Shown here: positions 9,244 to 11,294 of the stretch, in pieces
How positions within the stretch are numbered: position 1 is the first letter of the stretch
How the letters are laid out: every line of letters begins with the position of its first letter
Made by a program: the position numbers and the translations under genes
The notes under the pieces: model-generated
Databases searched by the model: none
Told to the model about the DNA's origin: nothing
Seen by the model: the letters and a program-made list of their open reading frames with translations, nothing else
Source of the DNA: Baffinella frigidus
Taxonomy: Eukaryota; Cryptophyceae; Cryptomonadales; Baffinellaceae
Assembly (NCBI GenBank): GCA_026770585.1
Contig: MU646570.1
Span: 119,872-131,165, forward strand
Direction: 5' to 3'
DNA length: 11,294 nt

Positions 9244-9470
9244 GTGTCTCCGCCCGAGGCGGGCCCGTCCCGAGGCCGTCCTCGCGCGATGAGCTGCTAC
9301 TCCGACGACACCCTCGGTGGGTCACGCGATGCTCTCCAGGAAATGGCTCCAACGTCTGCGTGCTCTTCAGCAAATGGCTCCAACGTATGCCGAGGCGCGC
9401 CCATCCGAGGCACCCGACGAGACTGTGGAAAGCACTGGGAGCCTTGCGAGCATATCTCAAGTCAATCCCA
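9244..9470. other. GC-rich stretch with a 31-bp tandem pair; no supported gene
   Basis: AAATGGCTCCAACGT occurs at 9341-9355 and 9372-9386 (31-bp period). Open frames of 78-81 codons exist on both strands, but none looks like a known protein and several overlap each other, as expected of stop-poor GC-rich DNA. It is the convergent intergenic space between GMF and the minus-strand gene, so it may hold both 3' UTRs and perhaps a last exon of the latter. Confidence 0.5.
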
Positions 9471-9575
9471 TAACTCTTGAGTTGTGAGTAGGCTCATACG
9501 CCCTACCGTAGGGCCCTGGGACCTGCCTAGGACCTGTTGGGGGTCGATTTTGACCCCCTCGCCACTCAAGGGATA
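9471..9575. repeat. 105-bp structured element, copy 2
   Basis: Same length as copy 1 and about 80% identical. The end stem is CTCTTGAGTTGTGAG with CTCGCCACTCAAGGG. The central GCCCTAC-C-GTAGGGC and TAGGC/GCCTA pairs are unchanged. The last stem is GGGGGTC/GACCCCC where copy 1 has GGCGGTC/GACCGCC, a paired change that keeps the stem. It lies just downstream of the last clear coding sequence of the minus-strand gene. Confidence 0.75.
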
Positions 9576-9579
9576 GGGA

Positions 9580-9874
9580 CTGGGAGGCAAATCGAGCCTT
9601 TGTTTTAAGTAGCGGTACTGAGTGGAGACAGCAGTAATAAACGTCTCCCTCGCATGCTCAGACACATCCTCCTTGAGATCCTTTAGGTTCTTTTGACTCC
9701 CACCATAGGCGAACATTGCAACTGGTTCTGCAAAAAGGCTGTGACCCCGCTTGCCCGCTTGGGAGGAGAGAGGCCGCGCCGGCCAAGGCCCGACACACAA
9801 GCGAGAGAGAACTTACCTTCATTAATCAACCATTTAGGCTCATCACCTGTCCGACCAAGGCTCACAAAGGCCAT
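9580..9874 (-). CDS. Unidentified spliced gene, first two exons
   Basis: Exon 1 is 9874-9817: ATG then MAFVSLGRTGDEPKWLINE and G before a perfect GTAAGT donor. The intron (9816-9728, 89 nt) ends in a textbook CCTTTTTGCAG. Exon 2 starts at 9727; AA completes a Glu codon and the frame continues PVAMFAYGGSQKNLKDLKED, VSEHARETFITAVSTQ. It stays open past 9619, where CTCAGTACCG could be a donor, into YRYLKQRLDL. The 3' end is not resolved, so the left boundary given is approximate. The product looks soluble, with a charged helical stretch. I do not recognise the family. It converges on GMF. An upstream exon is possible if the ATG is internal. Confidence 0.6.
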
Positions 9875-9933
9875 GCTTCGGTGGGGGTGCAAAGCTCTCT
9901 CCTCAAGCAGCGTCCCGCAACGAGCAGCTACAG

Positions 9934-10047
9934 GGGTGCCTCGCTCACAAGAACCCCCCCCCCCCTAGGACCACCATAGGGCCCCAGCTAGGAATAGCCA
10001 TACTGTAGGGTCCTAGCAGGAGGCGCTTTTTTATGAGCGAGGTACCC
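9934..10047. repeat. Nested inverted repeat with C12 run
   Basis: GGGTGCCTCGCTCA (9934-9947) pairs with TGAGCGAGGTACCC (10034-10047), 13 of 14. Inside, CTAGGACC (9965-9972) pairs exactly with GGTCCTAG (10009-10016). A run of 12 C lies at 9954-9965. The CCTCGCTC word recurs downstream. Confidence 0.65.
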
Positions 10048-10057
10048 ATGTAGAGAT

Positions 10058-10300
10058 ACCATTACTTGATTAACACCCACATGGCCACCATGTCGTCTGA
10101 GTATTTCTGCCGGGCAGGGGAAATCCTCGCTCCACAGAGAAACCCTCGCTCAACAGGGGAACCCTCGCTCAAAAAATCTCGTGAGGGTTCAATCCAGGAC
10201 ATTTTCGAGACCTTCACTTTATTACATGTATTACTCACATGGCCGCTATTCCTAGTGTATTCATGCCCAGCAGGGGAATCCCTGGCTCAACAGACGGAAC
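10058..10300 (+). repeat. Degenerate direct repeat with 19-bp tandem units
   Basis: A segment containing CACATGGCC...GCAGGGGAAATCCTCGCTC (10078-10135) recurs in diverged form at 10238-10296 (CACATGGCC...GCAGGGGAATCCCTGGCTC). Between them AACCCTCGCTCAACAGGGG-type 19-bp units repeat about 2.5 times from 10122. An 82-codon open frame spans this but follows the repeat and has no protein character. Confidence 0.6.
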
Positions 10301-10374
10301 GGGGGTTCGAGTAGCCCCCCCCTCCCAGCGGAGAAGACAACAGCTCGGAGGTGCGGTTATGCGGTGACACCTAC

Positions 10375-10472
10375 TTTTCTTTCATTCCCCGGCAGTGAAA
10401 ATTACTACACAAATGCTTGAATATCAACAACGAATTGTGTACAAATTTTCGTTGCCAGGACATGAAAGAAAA
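10375..10472. repeat. Foldback element (ACTACAC family, copy 3)
   Basis: Left arm GGCAGTGAAAATTACTACAC (10391-10410) pairs with GTGTACAAATTTTCGTTGCC (10437-10456), and the pairing continues outward through CTTTCAT (10379) and ATGAAAG (10462), about 36 bp per arm with about 80% matches around a 26-nt loop. Shares the arm sequence with 5527-5587. Confidence 0.8.
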
Positions 10473-10493
10473 AACAGGTTTCCCCGGATGAGT

Positions 10494-10726
10494 GGCTCCG
10501 TTGGAGCCATCCTGCGTCGGACGACATGCCGCCAGCAGCACCAACCCTTGCTCGGATATCGAGGGGTTAAGCAGTCGTTTTAGGGAATTAATTTAACGAT
10601 TATGACACGTCCCCGCCACGTCCCGGTTACGTTGCGATAGATAAACTGCGCAGAAACCCGCACCCGGAGTCGAAAAGGTCTACACGATTTGAAGACCATC
10701 GGACAACGTGCCGCCAGCAGCACCAA
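10494..10726 (+). repeat. Direct repeat pair of 28 bp and a small hairpin
   Basis: TCGGACGACATGCCGCCAGC plus AGCACCAA at 10517-10544 recurs at 10699-10726 with two changes. GATATC words follow each copy. GGCTCC-GTT-GGAGCC (10496-10510) is a small hairpin. 10545-10870 otherwise shows nothing identifiable. Confidence 0.65.
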
Positions 10727-10879
10727 ATGTGGGATTCGGGGCCGCTCAAGAGGCTACGAGTCACATCTTTCCTGGATATCCGGGGATAACGTGACCAACC
10801 AGTGCTGACTTGAGGCGTGTATCCTGACAAACAATCCTATAATTGACTTTAGGAACGTTCCCTGTAGTGTTTTGAGTGG

Positions 10880-11294
10880 TAGGGGTTAGGGGTCAGGGGT
10901 TAGGGGTTAGGGGTAAGGGTCAGGGGCTAGGGGTTAGGGGTCAGGGGTTAGGAGTTAGGGATTAGGGGTTAGGGTTTAGGGGTTAGGGGTTAGGGGTTAG
11001 GTGTTAGGGGTTAGGGTTTAGGGGTCAGGGGTTAGGGGTCAGGGGTTACGGGGTTAGGGGTTAGGAGTTAGTGGTTAGGAGTTAAGGTTTAGGGGTCAGG
11101 GGTCAGGGGTTATTGGTAAGGGTTTGGGGGTTAAGGGGTTAGAGTTTAGGGTTTAGGGGTTAGGGTTTAGGGGTTAGGGGTTAGAGGTCAGGCGTCAGGG
11201 GTTAGGGATCAGGGGTCAGGGGTTAGAGGTCAGGGGTCAGGGGTTAGGGATCAGGGGTCAGGGGTTAGGGGTAAGGGGTTAGGGGTCAGGGGTT
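10880..11294 (+). repeat. TTAGGGG/TCAGGGG heptamer array running off the window
   Basis: Over 55 heptamer-like units with four Gs (TTAGGGG, TCAGGGG) and occasional TTTAGGG, TTAGGAG and GTAAGGG variants. The dominant unit differs from the TTTAGGG elsewhere, so it is a separately amplified variant or a subtelomeric array. TCAGGGG is more common toward the right. The window end is inside the array. Confidence 0.9.

Noticed and set aside
9237-9480. Two 78-codon frames on + and an 81-codon frame on the minus strand as candidate genes.
   Set aside because: Three overlapping open frames in one GC-rich stretch indicate stop-poor DNA; none shows family features and internal 31-bp repeats break codon character.
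9955-10020. A third copy of the 105-bp structured element (shared CCTAGGACC and GTAGGG words).
   Set aside because: Only short words match and their order differs; the ends and the GCCCTAC/GTAGGGC stem are missing.
10183-10315. GGTTCAATCC and GGGTTCGAG look like tRNA B boxes.
   Set aside because: Neither has a flanking 5-bp T stem, an upstream A box or an acceptor stem.

Overview
The window reads as nuclear DNA of a eukaryote, probably a protist or alga with Arabidopsis-type (TTTAGGG) telomeres. Evidence: many long and short TTTAGGG/CCCTAAA tracts, spliceosomal introns (GT...AG; clear GTAAGT and GTGAGT donors), GC-rich third codon positions in exons, and no long uninterrupted gene. The lineage cannot be fixed from this sequence. 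The density of telomere-like arrays, foldback elements and exon fragments suggests a subtelomeric or telomere-repeat-invaded region.

Three spliced genes can be supported. (1) Plus strand, 4414-9172: a complete five-exon gene for a glia maturation factor (GMF) family protein, a single ADF-homology domain of 139 residues. All four junctions keep phase and the spliced protein aligns with animal GMF almost without gaps through the domain. (2) Minus strand, 4089-3748: a small two-exon gene for an acidic-then-lysine/alanine-rich, histone H1/HMG-tail-like protein. It is divergent from GMF across a 324-bp shared upstream region. (3) Minus strand, from 9874 downwards: the first two exons of an unidentified gene, converging on the GMF 3' end.

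Layout. 1-1110: telomere-like arrays interleaved with decayed minus-strand fragments of a lysine/alanine-rich exon. 1110-3740: mostly non-coding, with foldback elements, a 24-bp palindrome, a telomeric array at 1640-1734 and two copies of a dispersed AAGTTGAC...GTCAACTT repeat. 3748-4413: the H1-like gene and the shared promoter region. 4414-9172: GMF. Its introns 2 to 4 (1445, 1778 and 783 bp) hold serial partial copies of its own exons 3 and 4, most of the AAGTTGAC repeats, several foldbacks and long CCCTAAA/CCCGAAA tracts. 9173-9580: 27-bp and 31-bp tandem repeats and the second copy of a 105-bp structured element. 9580-9874: gene 3. 9875-10880: degenerate repeats and a foldback. 10880-11294: a TTAGGGG/TCAGGGG array running off the end.

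The most notable features are the exon-4 array inside GMF, in which four of five acceptor-bearing copies keep acceptor and reading frame but lead to different C-termini, the 105-bp element whose two copies show compensatory stem changes, and the close link between exon fragments, hairpins and telomere repeats.
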